From the NCBI GenBank assembly GCA_021792885.1, contig JAJYTV010000117.1, positions 1-6,312 of the forward strand: DNA of 6,312 nucleotides, in the 5' to 3' direction. How positions within the stretch are numbered: position 1 is the first letter of the stretch; every line of letters starts with the position of its first letter. Positions 1 through 5,474 of the stretch are shown here, one piece after another. Source of the DNA: Bacillota bacterium (lineage in GTDB: Bacteria; Bacillota; Sulfobacillia; JAJZYS01; JAJYTV01). The position numbers and the translations under genes are program-made. Under the pieces are notes generated by a model. It was not told where the DNA came from and searched no databases. It saw nothing but the letters and a program-made list of their open reading frames with translations.

Positions 1-57
1 CGCGCGCAGGGCGCGCGGGTCGGTGAGCTCGATCGTTCGCTGTGGTGGTTTCTCCAT
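1..57 (-). CDS. ArsR-like winged-helix transcriptional regulator, N-terminal fragment
   Basis: Only the first 19 codons are present, and the gene runs off the left edge. The peptide starts MEKPPQRTIELT and continues DPRALRA. This resembles the N-terminus of many ArsR-type helix-turn-helix regulators, where a short basic tail leads into a 'DPRALRALAHPxR'-like first helix of the winged-helix domain. The ATG at 57 has no good Shine-Dalgarno sequence, but a plausible promoter lies just upstream, with its -10 ending 6 bases before the ATG. The family call rests on a short N-terminal resemblance, so the ligand and targets cannot be inferred. It follows the anti-sigma gene on the same strand after 75 bases and has its own promoter candidate, so it is probably a separate transcription unit. 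Confidence 0.5.
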   Translation of the reverse strand, partial: MEKPPQRTIELTDPRALRA

Positions 58-63
58 ATTCAC

Positions 64-92
64 AACATATCTTTCGAAACAGTTCTTGTAAA
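64..92 (-). promoter_or_regulatory. Sigma-A-like promoter for the ArsR-like gene (leaderless configuration)
   Basis: On the minus strand a -35 TTTACA (92-87) and a -10 TATGTT (69-64) are separated by exactly 17 bases. Only 6 bases (63-58) separate the -10 from the ATG at 57, so transcription should begin at or beside the A of the start codon. This agrees with the absence of a ribosome binding site. The spacer contains the palindrome TTTCGAAA (79-72), which could be an operator half or could be chance. Confidence 0.4.
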
Positions 93-125
93 GAGGGGCA
101 GACCTGCTCTCGGCAGACTGGCCCC
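90..125 (-). terminator. Hairpin after the anti-sigma gene, possible weak intrinsic terminator
   Basis: Immediately downstream of the anti-sigma stop, the minus strand can form GGGGC (125-121) with GCCCC (99-95) and CTGC (116-113) with GCAG (107-104). A 4x4 internal loop separates the two stems and the apical loop is 5 bases (112-108). It is followed by TCTTT (94-90), a poor U-tract, so termination may be partial. The 3' side touches the -35 of the next promoter. Confidence 0.35.
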
Positions 126-132
126 CCTTTCC

Positions 133-1035
133 TCAGCGCGTAGGTGCCATGGTCGCTGCGAACTGCGCCGCGCGCCAGCCGAGCGCAAGCACGGCGTAGC
201 GGTTCCGGCCGACCGAGAAGACGGCCTCGGACGGATCGTCCTGCCCGGCGGCGAACACCGCGACCCCGTCCTTGCCAGGGAACTTCGTGTGCAGGTACAT
301 CGCCGCCTCCTGCGCGGCGGCTTTCTCCGGATTGCCCCAGTTTGCCGTCACCCAGGGCCCGACCCAGAACGTCCAGCCGCCCTCGCGCCAGGTCACCGCC
401 TCCACCGTGCTTGGGCCCGCACCGCCGACGAAATTCGTCGCGACGATGCCGTGGCCGAGGTCCACGGTGCCCTGCGCCGCGTTCGGAATCGGCACGGCGC
501 TCGGCAGCGGAATCCACTGCGAGAGTTGTAGGCTTCCCCCGGGCGCCGCGCCGCGCACAATCATCAAGAGCTCCGCGTTGCCGAACTGCGCCTTGGGAGA
601 GTTCAAGGGGAGCGGGGTCTTGGGCCCGTACCCCATCGTGACGCTGTACCCGAGTTGGGTCACGCGGTAGCTGGCGTCGATCGAGCCCGGTACGAGTCCC
701 TTGCCGACGGTCAGCGGAAGGTAGGCGGGGATCGGTGCGCGCGCAAGACGCTGTCCGAGTTCCTGCCGCGCCTGCCCGTAGTTGCGCACGAGGCTGGCCT
801 TCTTCGTGGCGGCTGGTGCCGGCAGCCGAACCGGCCCCTCCCCATGGCGCACCAGCGCCGCGACTGCGACCAGCGCGGCCAGCGTCGCGACACTGCCGAG
901 CAGCCACCAACGGCCACCCCCGCGCTGCGGCGCGCGGTACAGCCGATCGGTGAGTGCGTCGAGGTCCGGAGCGATCCCCGCGCGGTCCATCACCTGCGGC
1001 AGGTCCCGCAGGGTCTCATCGATGCTTCTCCTCAT
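133..1035 (-). CDS. Putative single-pass membrane anti-sigma factor
   Basis: A 300-residue protein whose ATG overlaps the stop of the ECF sigma gene (ATGA, 1035-1032), so the two are translationally coupled. This is the usual arrangement of a sigma factor and its antagonist. Residues 1-42 are a short, mostly charged cytoplasmic segment ending GGGRWW. Residues 43-62 form one hydrophobic membrane span, and about 238 residues follow outside the membrane. The outer part is rich in Gly, Pro and Trp, and I recognise no catalytic or ligand-binding motif in it. The N-terminal segment has no HxxxCxxC zinc motif and no Cys at all, so it is not a classical ZAS-domain anti-sigma factor. The role is inferred mainly from gene order and topology. 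It could instead be an extracytoplasmic sensor or lipoprotein-like partner of unknown mechanism. GGAGGAGG about 10 bases upstream, inside the sigma gene, supports the start. Confidence 0.7.
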   Translation of the reverse strand: MRRSIDETLRDLPQVMDRAGIAPDLDALTDRLYRAPQRGGGRWWLLGSVATLAALVAVAALVRHGEGPVRLPAPAATKKASLVRNYGQARQELGQRLARAPIPAYLPLTVGKGLVPGSIDASYRVTQLGYSVTMGYGPKTPLPLNSPKAQFGNAELLMIVRGAAPGGSLQLSQWIPLPSAVPIPNAAQGTVDLGHGIVATNFVGGAGPSTVEAVTWREGGWTFWVGPWVTANWGNPEKAAAQEAAMYLHTKFPGKDGVAVFAAGQDDPSEAVFSVGRNRYAVLALGWRAAQFAATMAPTR

Positions 1036-1511
1036 CCTTCGCGCTCCTCCTCCAGCTGATGTCTCAGCAGCCGGCGCGCCCGCGTGAGGCGGCTGCGCAC
1101 GGTGCCCTGCGGGATCCCGAGCAGTGCGGCGGCTTCCCGGCTGCGGCTGCCCTGGTAGTAGACGAGCACGACCACTTCGCGCAGGTGGGCCGGCAGGGCG
1201 AGGATCGCATCGATCACGTCCTGCTCCTCATACCGCGCGGACGGGTCTGCCTGCGGGTCTTGAAGGTCCTCCGGAAGCTTCTCCGCGGGGTGTCGCGCCC
1301 GCTCTCGCAGCATGTTGCGCGCAGCGTTCACGGTCGCTCTGGCGAGCCAGGCTTTCGGATTGCGGATTGCGCCGAGGTGCCGATAGGCGGCAAGGAACAC
1401 GTTCTGTAGGATGTCGTCCGCCATCGTGGCACTGCCCGTGTAGAGGTAGGCCTGCTGGTAGACGCTCCGTGCATAGGTCGTCATCAGGGACTCAAGCGTC
1501 GTCGTCGCCAC
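1032..1511 (-). CDS. ECF-family RNA polymerase sigma factor
   Basis: An extracytoplasmic-function sigma factor that would direct RNA polymerase to a small regulon, probably under control of the membrane protein encoded next to it. From the chosen GTG it is 159 residues, a normal ECF length. Region 2 covers about residues 6-70, with the family's 'YTGSATMADDILQNVFLAAY' stretch and the following 'NPKAWLARATVNAARN'. Region 4 covers about 101-152, with 'LPAHLREVVVLVYYQG' and the helix-turn-helix 'REAAALLGIPQGTVRSRL'. The frame stays open to an ATG at 1592, which would add 27 residues (MSCMVSWSQ...) with no match to the ECF N-terminus. The GTG at 1511 has AGGTG 5 bases upstream and places the family start (TTTLESLMTTYA) correctly, so I prefer it. 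Family assignment is firm and the start is moderately so. The last codons overlap the anti-sigma gene by 4 bases. Confidence 0.88.
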   Translation of the reverse strand: MATTTLESLMTTYARSVYQQAYLYTGSATMADDILQNVFLAAYRHLGAIRNPKAWLARATVNAARNMLRERARHPAEKLPEDLQDPQADPSARYEEQDVIDAILALPAHLREVVVLVYYQGSRSREAAALLGIPQGTVRSRLTRARRLLRHQLEEEREG

Positions 1512-1715
1512 CTCCGCACCTACCAAGAACCCGCAGCGCGCCGAATTGTTCAGCTTCGGGCGCGTTTGGCTCCAAGAAACCATACAAGACATGCGACCGC
1601 CCGGATCTCAGCCCGCCGCAGCCGAAAAGCCATGCGGACCGCCCTACGCCCATCCCCACGCAAGGCGTCGTTCCCGATCGCACGGCGCTCTGGCCGAATT
1701 GGACCCAGAGTGATC

Positions 1716-1737
1716 ACGCAAGCCATGAGGCTTGTGT
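1716..1737. repeat. Inverted repeat, 9-bp stem with 4-base loop
   Basis: ACGCAAGCC pairs with GGCTTGTGT around the loop ATGA, with one G-T pair. It lies about 130 bases downstream of the MerR-peroxiredoxin stop. No T-run follows on either strand, so it is a structured element rather than a recognisable terminator. Confidence 0.4.
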
Positions 1738-1754
1738 ATGGCGATGCAGGGCTC

Positions 1755-1785
1755 GTCCGCCGTCGCGGCGGACGGCACGCCGTCC
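1755..1785. repeat. Overlapping hairpins downstream of the MerR-peroxiredoxin gene
   Basis: GTCCGCCG (1755-1762) pairs perfectly with CGGCGGAC (1766-1773) around a 3-base loop. GGACGGC (1770-1776) pairs perfectly with GCCGTCC (1779-1785). The two stems share 1770-1773, so they compete. They lie 80-110 bases beyond the upstream gene's stop and could stop or stabilise its 3' end, but no U-tract follows on the minus strand. Confidence 0.4.
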
Positions 1786-1865
1786 TTCCTGTGCGCACTG
1801 CCCCCGCACTACCGCCAGTTGCGGGCACCCTGCGGTGACCAGTGTGAAGCTCGGCATCGTGCGCC

Positions 1866-2813
1866 TCAGCGGGCAGGATGCGCCCGCAGCCACGCAAGAA
1901 CCTCCTCCGCATGGCGCTCCGGGGCATCGATGGGATAGAACGCATGCTCGACGACTCCGCTGCGCAGGACCAGCGTAAGACGGCCGAAGAGCCGCATTCC
2001 GTCCGCCTCGAAGGTCGGCAGCCCCATCGCCCAGGCGAGCGCGAGCCGCTCGTCGGAGAGCATGGCGAAGGGCAGGCGCAGCCGCTCGACGAGCTCGCGC
2101 TGGTATACGGTGGACTGGCTCGAAAGTCCGAAGACGCGCCGCGCGCCGGCACGCAAGAGCTCCGCATGGTGGTCGCGGAAGCCGCACGCCTCCGCTGTGC
2201 AGCCACGCGCGCCCGGGATGGTCTCCCAGCCCTTCGGAAGGTCGATCGTGGGGCTGCCGGTCAAGGGGTAGAGGTAGAGAACCGTACGCCCATCCGATGG
2301 TTCCCCGATGCGTACGGCCTCCCCGTCCGTGCTCGGCAGCGCGACCTCCGGCATGCGCCGGCCCGCGAGGGGCCACCTCCAGGCCCGGGCGTCATCCTCC
2401 TTCGCGGGAGAAGGGGGCCAAGGGAGGTCAAGCGCACCCGCTTCCGATCTGCTGCCGGGGACCATCCCGATCGCCGCATCGAGACAGGCAAGCAGCGTTG
2501 CCTTGCGCACCCCGAGTTCCTCGATGCGCTCCGAGAGGTCGTCGATCGCGCGGCGGTACGCGGCGAGGGATTCCGGGCAGACGTCCGCCCGCGCGTTTCC
2601 GGCGAGCAGGCATTCGAGGAACGGCCGCGTGTCGGGGACCGAGAAGCCGAGATCCATCAGTCCCTTGATCTCCCGCACCAACGCGACGTCGAGCGGCTCG
2701 TACTCGCGGTAGTCGTTCCCCGACCTGCGCGGCGTGACGAGGCCGAGCTTCTCGTAGTAGCGCAGCGCGCGGACAGTGACGCCCGCCCTGCGCGCGGCTT
2801 CGCTGATTCTCAT
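1866..2813 (-). CDS. MerR-family regulator fused to a BCP/PrxQ-like peroxiredoxin domain
   Basis: A 315-residue two-domain protein. Residues 1-70 are a MerR winged-helix domain, with MRISEAARRAGVTVRALRYY, the wing 'RSGNDYREY' and the second helical pair to 'LMDLGFSV'. Residues about 80-116 form the antiparallel dimerisation helix. A Pro-rich linker (about 117-145) leads into a redoxin domain (about 147-315). This carries 'PGARGCTAEACGFRD', matching the BCP/PrxQ 'PGCTxEACxFRD' motif, with peroxidatic Cys205 and resolving Cys210 in CX4C spacing and a conserved-type Arg278. Peroxiredoxins reduce H2O2 or organic hydroperoxides, and MerR proteins distort long-spacer promoters, so a redox-controlled activator is inferred. 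Extra Cys68, Cys79 and Cys110 lie in the effector region. The start at 2813 has AGGGGGA 6-7 bases upstream, and an in-frame ATG at 2846 would add 11 atypical residues. One continuous frame encodes both domains with no stop between them. It lies 134 bases after the MFS gene and is probably co-transcribed with it. Confidence 0.88.
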   Translation of the reverse strand: MRISEAARRAGVTVRALRYYEKLGLVTPRRSGNDYREYEPLDVALVREIKGLMDLGFSVPDTRPFLECLLAGNARADVCPESLAAYRRAIDDLSERIEELGVRKATLLACLDAAIGMVPGSRSEAGALDLPWPPSPAKEDDARAWRWPLAGRRMPEVALPSTDGEAVRIGEPSDGRTVLYLYPLTGSPTIDLPKGWETIPGARGCTAEACGFRDHHAELLRAGARRVFGLSSQSTVYQRELVERLRLPFAMLSDERLALAWAMGLPTFEADGMRLFGRLTLVLRSGVVEHAFYPIDAPERHAEEVLAWLRAHPAR

Positions 2814-2883
2814 GGCGCGTCCCCCTGCTCCATGGACTGAGATCATGCGCCGCGCGGCTCCCGCGGCGGCGTGGACAGGCACA

Positions 2884-2928
2884 AGTTCCGCGAAGGAAGA
2901 GTTCCGCGTCACCCGAAAAACTCTTTCC
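2884..2928. repeat. Direct and inverted repeats between the MFS and MerR-peroxiredoxin genes
   Basis: AGTTCCGCG occurs twice, at 2884-2892 and 2900-2908, a 16-base period. GGAAGAGTT (2895-2903) can pair with AACTCTTTCC (2919-2928) across a 15-base loop with one bulged base. This could be a second operator, a processing site, or chance in a 134-base gap. No clear -35/-10 pair was found for a separate promoter in front of the regulator. Confidence 0.3.
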
Positions 2929-2947
2929 GTCCGCGCTGTGGCAGTGG

Positions 2948-4183
2948 TCAGGAACGGGCGCCGCTCGCCACCGCTCGCAGCGGCGAGCGCAGGAAGTAGA
3001 GCGTCAGCAGGACGTCCCCGAGCGCGCAAGCGAGGAAGACCGCGTGCGCTCCGACCGCCGCGGCCGCAAAGCCCGAGGCGAAGATCGCGAATGGCATGCC
3101 GAGTTTGAAGATCGATCCCGTGAGCCCGCTGACGCGTCCGATCAGCCCAGGCGGCGTGCTCTCCTGGCGGAAGGTCCACACCCCGATCGCCGACACCGTG
3201 GTGGATGCTCCTTCGAGCAGCAGGGAGGCCGCGGTCAGGGGCATGCCGTGCGCCATCGCCATGAGGAGGTAGGAAAGCGCCGCTGCTCCCATCGCATACG
3301 CAAAGAGGCGCCAAAGCCCCAGGGCTTTGCGCAGCCGCGGCGCAATCGCGGATCCCAAGGCGGCGCCGATGCTCGCCACCGTCAGCAGGAGGCCGAGTTC
3401 CGCGTTGCCGACATGCAGCCGGTCCTTCGCGAAGTAGAGGAACATCGCCGCGAACATGCCTTCGGTCGAGTTCGTGAAGATGACGATCATCGAGAGCGAC
3501 CAGAGGGGCCGGTTGCGCCGCAGTTCCGCCCAGCCGTCGCGAAGGTCCGCCGCGAAGCTGCCCCGCGCGGTCGCGGGGGCATCGCGAAAGTGCGTCATGC
3601 GCAGCAGCAGAAGACCGAGGACCGCCGTGGCGCCGACGACGAGCACGCCGTCGCGCAGGGGCATCAGCCCGAGCGCGAGCCCGGCTGCGGCAGGGCCAGC
3701 GATCGCGACCACCTGCTGCAAGAAGGTGAGCGAGGCGTTCACCTCGGTCAGCCACTCGTGAGGGAACGCGAGCTTGACGATCGCAGTGCGCGCGTTGTGG
3801 AACGCGTAGAAGACAGCCGAGAGGAGGAAGGCCGCGGCGAGGATGGCCGCGATCGAGGCGTCGCCCTCCTGAAAAAGCGCAAAGGTGCAGAGCAGCACGA
3901 GCGCCCTGAGGGCAGTGGCCGCGAGGATGAATCGCCGCTTGGACACCCTGTCGACAACCACGCCGATCAGTGCGGCAAGGAGCAGGTTCGGCAGGAACTC
4001 GACGCCTTGCAGCGCGCCGATCGCCACCGCAGATCTGTGCGAGAGCGCGTTCACGAGCAGCGGGAAGTCGAGCGCGTAGAGCTGGTAGCCGAGTCCGAGC
4101 ACGAGGCTCGCCCCGGCCATGCCGAGGAAGTCCTGGTTCGTCCAAAGCGACCCCCAACGAAGGCGATCTGGCGCGCGCGACAT
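2948..4183 (-). CDS. Major facilitator superfamily exporter (EntS/MFS_3-like)
   Basis: A 411-residue integral membrane transporter with about 12 hydrophobic segments, the normal size for the family. The first span lies near residues 20-38. The loop-2/3 signature, a degenerate motif A, is GVVVDRVSKRR at about 74-84. A long cytoplasmic loop (about 200-230, 'MTHFRDAPATARGSFAADL') joins the two six-helix halves. The late 'PPGLIGRVSGLTGS' around residue 345 is typical of the MFS_3 / enterobactin-exporter EntS branch. By family it should expel a small molecule, drug or siderophore in exchange for protons, and the substrate cannot be read from sequence. The ATG at 4183 has AGGGAGAGG 8 bases upstream. 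A TTG directly before it at 4186 is possible but less likely. The MerR-type promoter upstream and the MerR-peroxiredoxin gene downstream suggest an inducible efflux operon. Confidence 0.88.
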   Translation of the reverse strand: MSRAPDRLRWGSLWTNQDFLGMAGASLVLGLGYQLYALDFPLLVNALSHRSAVAIGALQGVEFLPNLLLAALIGVVVDRVSKRRFILAATALRALVLLCTFALFQEGDASIAAILAAAFLLSAVFYAFHNARTAIVKLAFPHEWLTEVNASLTFLQQVVAIAGPAAAGLALGLMPLRDGVLVVGATAVLGLLLLRMTHFRDAPATARGSFAADLRDGWAELRRNRPLWSLSMIVIFTNSTEGMFAAMFLYFAKDRLHVGNAELGLLLTVASIGAALGSAIAPRLRKALGLWRLFAYAMGAAALSYLLMAMAHGMPLTAASLLLEGASTTVSAIGVWTFRQESTPPGLIGRVSGLTGSIFKLGMPFAIFASGFAAAAVGAHAVFLACALGDVLLTLYFLRSPLRAVASGARS

Positions 4184-4221
4184 CAAAACGGCCTCTCCCT
4201 TCGTGGGCCTGCGTCCCCCGA

Positions 4222-4253
4222 ATGGTAAGGCCGGACCCTAGGGGCAGAGTCAA
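4222..4253 (-). promoter_or_regulatory. MerR-type promoter/operator for the MFS exporter
   Basis: On the minus strand TTGACT (4253-4248) and TACCAT (4227-4222) are separated by 20 bases, longer than the 17 bases normal for sigma-A. The spacer is centred near the perfect palindrome CCCTAGGG (4243-4236) inside a longer imperfect dyad. A strong -35, an over-long 19-20-bp spacer and a spacer dyad are the hallmark of promoters activated by MerR-family regulators. The predicted start is near 4215, giving a leader of about 30 bases before the exporter ATG. The obvious regulator is the MerR-peroxiredoxin protein encoded by the next gene. Confidence 0.6.
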
Positions 4254-4283
4254 GTCGAGCGCGCGCTACGGCAGTTGGCGGCG

Positions 4284-4367
4284 GATCGAAGACAAGGCCA
4301 AGGTTGCTTCATCTTCGATCTCGCGGGCGCCGGGTGCCCGCGAGGAAGACGGCGACCTTGGCCAAGG
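4284..4367. repeat. Nested and competing inverted repeats, possible terminator region of the NicX-like operon
   Basis: Three arrangements are visible. (a) GATCGAAGA (4284-4292) and TCTTCGATC (4312-4320) are perfect complements. (b) GGCCAAGGTTGC (4296-4307) pairs with GCGACCTTGGCC (4352-4363) with one mismatch (a G-U pair only in plus-strand RNA), enclosing CTTC/GAAG (4313-4316 with 4345-4348) and the perfect 9-bp stem CTCGCGGGC/GCCCGCGAG (4320-4328 with 4336-4344). (c) CCTTGGCCAAGG (4356-4367) is a 12-base palindrome. Arrangements (a) and (b) share bases and exclude each other. The element sits between the stop of the NicX-like gene and the exporter promoter, where a terminator is expected. 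It has no U-tract on the minus strand. Confidence 0.5.
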
Positions 4368-4408
4368 CGACGGCCCGATGCCTCACCGCAGCCAGCGCTG
4401 CGATGCCT

Positions 4409-5440
4409 CTACTCCGTCAGTGAAACGAGGAACTTCCCTTCCCGGATCTTCTCGTCCCCATCGACCGCAATGGTCGGCTGGAGCCCCACGCCGTCCATGT
4501 GGATCCTGCTGCGGACAGTCCCGCCGACGTCGATGTTCGTACCGAGTCCGAAGTGGATGGCGCCGAGGATGTTCTTGTCCTCGCGCTGCACGCCGATCAC
4601 GCGCGCTTCCCGGTTGATGCCGATGGATGCCTCCGTCGGGAACATGGTCGCGTTCTCGTCGCCGTAGGCGTCGAGGTAGCGCTGCAGGGTCCAGGCGTCA
4701 GCGCCGCCGTCGATCGAGGTGATGCGCCCGTCCTTCACGGTGAGTTCGATCGGACTCTTGAGACGTCCCAGATGGTGCATCGTCAGATCGATGACCGCCT
4801 TGCCGTTCGCACTCCCCTCGACCGGCGGCACGTTGAACTCGCCGCTCGGGTACAGGCACGCGTACATCGGGCTCTTGGCCCGCCCCTCTTCCGTCCGGCG
4901 ATAGGCCTTGAAGGGATCGTAGCCCTCGCCGCGCAGGGGCGGGACGAAGATCCGCCCCTCGACCGAGTAGGTGAGATCCGTGCCGAAGCGGGAGGTGACA
5001 CGCACCGTGCGGGCCTTCTCCCCGAAGACGTTCTTCGCGACGAAGTGCTTGAGGCGTGCGATCTCCGTGTAGTCAGCCGTCACGGCGCCCGCCTGAAAGT
5101 CCTCGAGGCGCATCCCGCCGTCCATGCAGATGCTCGGGATCCCCTGCTCCATCGCCTTCATCGACGCGGGACTGTGCAGCATCCCGGTGCTCGCCAGGAG
5201 CACGTTGACGTCCGAACTCAGCATGGCCGCGGCCACTGACTGCGGCGGATCGTAGTAGTCCGCGGGTCTCGGTTCGAAAAGCGCGAGCGTGGGTTCGGCG
5301 CCGATCTCGCTGACGATCGTCATGACCGCCTGCCAGACCCGCGGATCGTGCGCGGTGTCGGTGACGATGAGCACCTTGTCGCCGGGCTTCACGTTGGCTA
5401 GGAAGGGCTTGCGCAGATACTCCAAGGTTCCTGTGATCAC
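4409..5440 (-). CDS. M29 aminopeptidase / 2,5-dihydroxypyridine dioxygenase (NicX)-like metalloenzyme
   Basis: A 343-residue soluble protein of the fold family shared by M29 aminopeptidases (about 400 residues) and NicX (about 350), nearer NicX in length. The N-terminal half holds 'VKPGDKVLIVTDT' and 'DVNVLLASTGMLHSPA'. The C-terminal half holds the metal-site candidates: Glu201 in 'PSGEFNVPP', Glu270 in 'PTEASIGIN', His296 in 'GAIHFGLGTN', and His314/Asp316 in 'RIHMDG'. The M29 order of ligands is Glu, Glu, His, Tyr, His, Asp. The Tyr position appears to be Ile303 here, and the second His comes early. The HxD pair is also the core of the NicX iron site. Either peptide hydrolysis or oxygenolytic ring cleavage is therefore possible. 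A molybdenum hydroxylase and a cupin in the same operon favour catabolism of a small ring compound. The GTG start at 5440 has AAGGAGG 8 bases upstream. The gene starts 34 bases after the cupin stop. Confidence 0.75.
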   Translation of the reverse strand: MITGTLEYLRKPFLANVKPGDKVLIVTDTAHDPRVWQAVMTIVSEIGAEPTLALFEPRPADYYDPPQSVAAAMLSSDVNVLLASTGMLHSPASMKAMEQGIPSICMDGGMRLEDFQAGAVTADYTEIARLKHFVAKNVFGEKARTVRVTSRFGTDLTYSVEGRIFVPPLRGEGYDPFKAYRRTEEGRAKSPMYACLYPSGEFNVPPVEGSANGKAVIDLTMHHLGRLKSPIELTVKDGRITSIDGGADAWTLQRYLDAYGDENATMFPTEASIGINREARVIGVQREDKNILGAIHFGLGTNIDVGGTVRSRIHMDGVGLQPTIAVDGDEKIREGKFLVSLTE

Positions 5441-5474
5441 GGCGAACGCCTCCTTGCGCCCAACAGTTCCGCGC

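Larger units (their letters stand above)
1512..1865. other. Non-coding interval between the MerR-peroxiredoxin gene and the sigma gene
   Basis: A 354-base stretch (273 if the sigma gene starts at 1592). Reading frames that cross it show no domain and overlap real genes in other frames. It must hold the 3' end of the MerR-peroxiredoxin transcript and the sigma promoter. I see several inverted repeats (1716-1737, 1755-1785 and a weak 1803-1825) and the palindrome GTGATCAC (1710-1717), but no convincing U-tract and no clear -35/-10 pair. Near the sigma start, GCGCCGAA (1539-1546) and TTCGGGCGC (1555-1563) could pair with one bulge and form a leader hairpin. Confidence 0.5.

Noticed and set aside
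1550..2376. Two overlapping minus-strand frames of about 220 codons crossing the non-coding interval
   Set aside because: They mostly overlap the peroxiredoxin coding region in other frames, are Arg/Ser/Pro-rich, and have no domain or ribosome binding site.
1878..2840. 320-codon plus-strand open frame
   Set aside because: It is antisense to the MerR-peroxiredoxin gene, is rich in Arg, Pro and Glu, and shows no recognisable domain.
3044..4228. 394-codon plus-strand open frame
   Set aside because: It lies opposite the MFS exporter. Its product is a low-complexity Arg/Glu/Gly/His-rich chain with no domain, as expected for an antisense shadow in high-GC DNA.
2814..4253. Long minus-strand frame continuous with the MerR-peroxiredoxin gene, giving a 795-residue reading
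   Set aside because: The part above 2813 overlaps the MFS exporter in another frame, is Arg/Ala/Gly-rich without any domain, and lacks a ribosome binding site. The MerR family start and its Shine-Dalgarno sequence are at 2813.
4376..4409. Direct repeat CGATGCCTC at 4376-4384 and 4401-4409
   Set aside because: A single 9-base repeat with no third copy or attachment-site context. It is likely chance.
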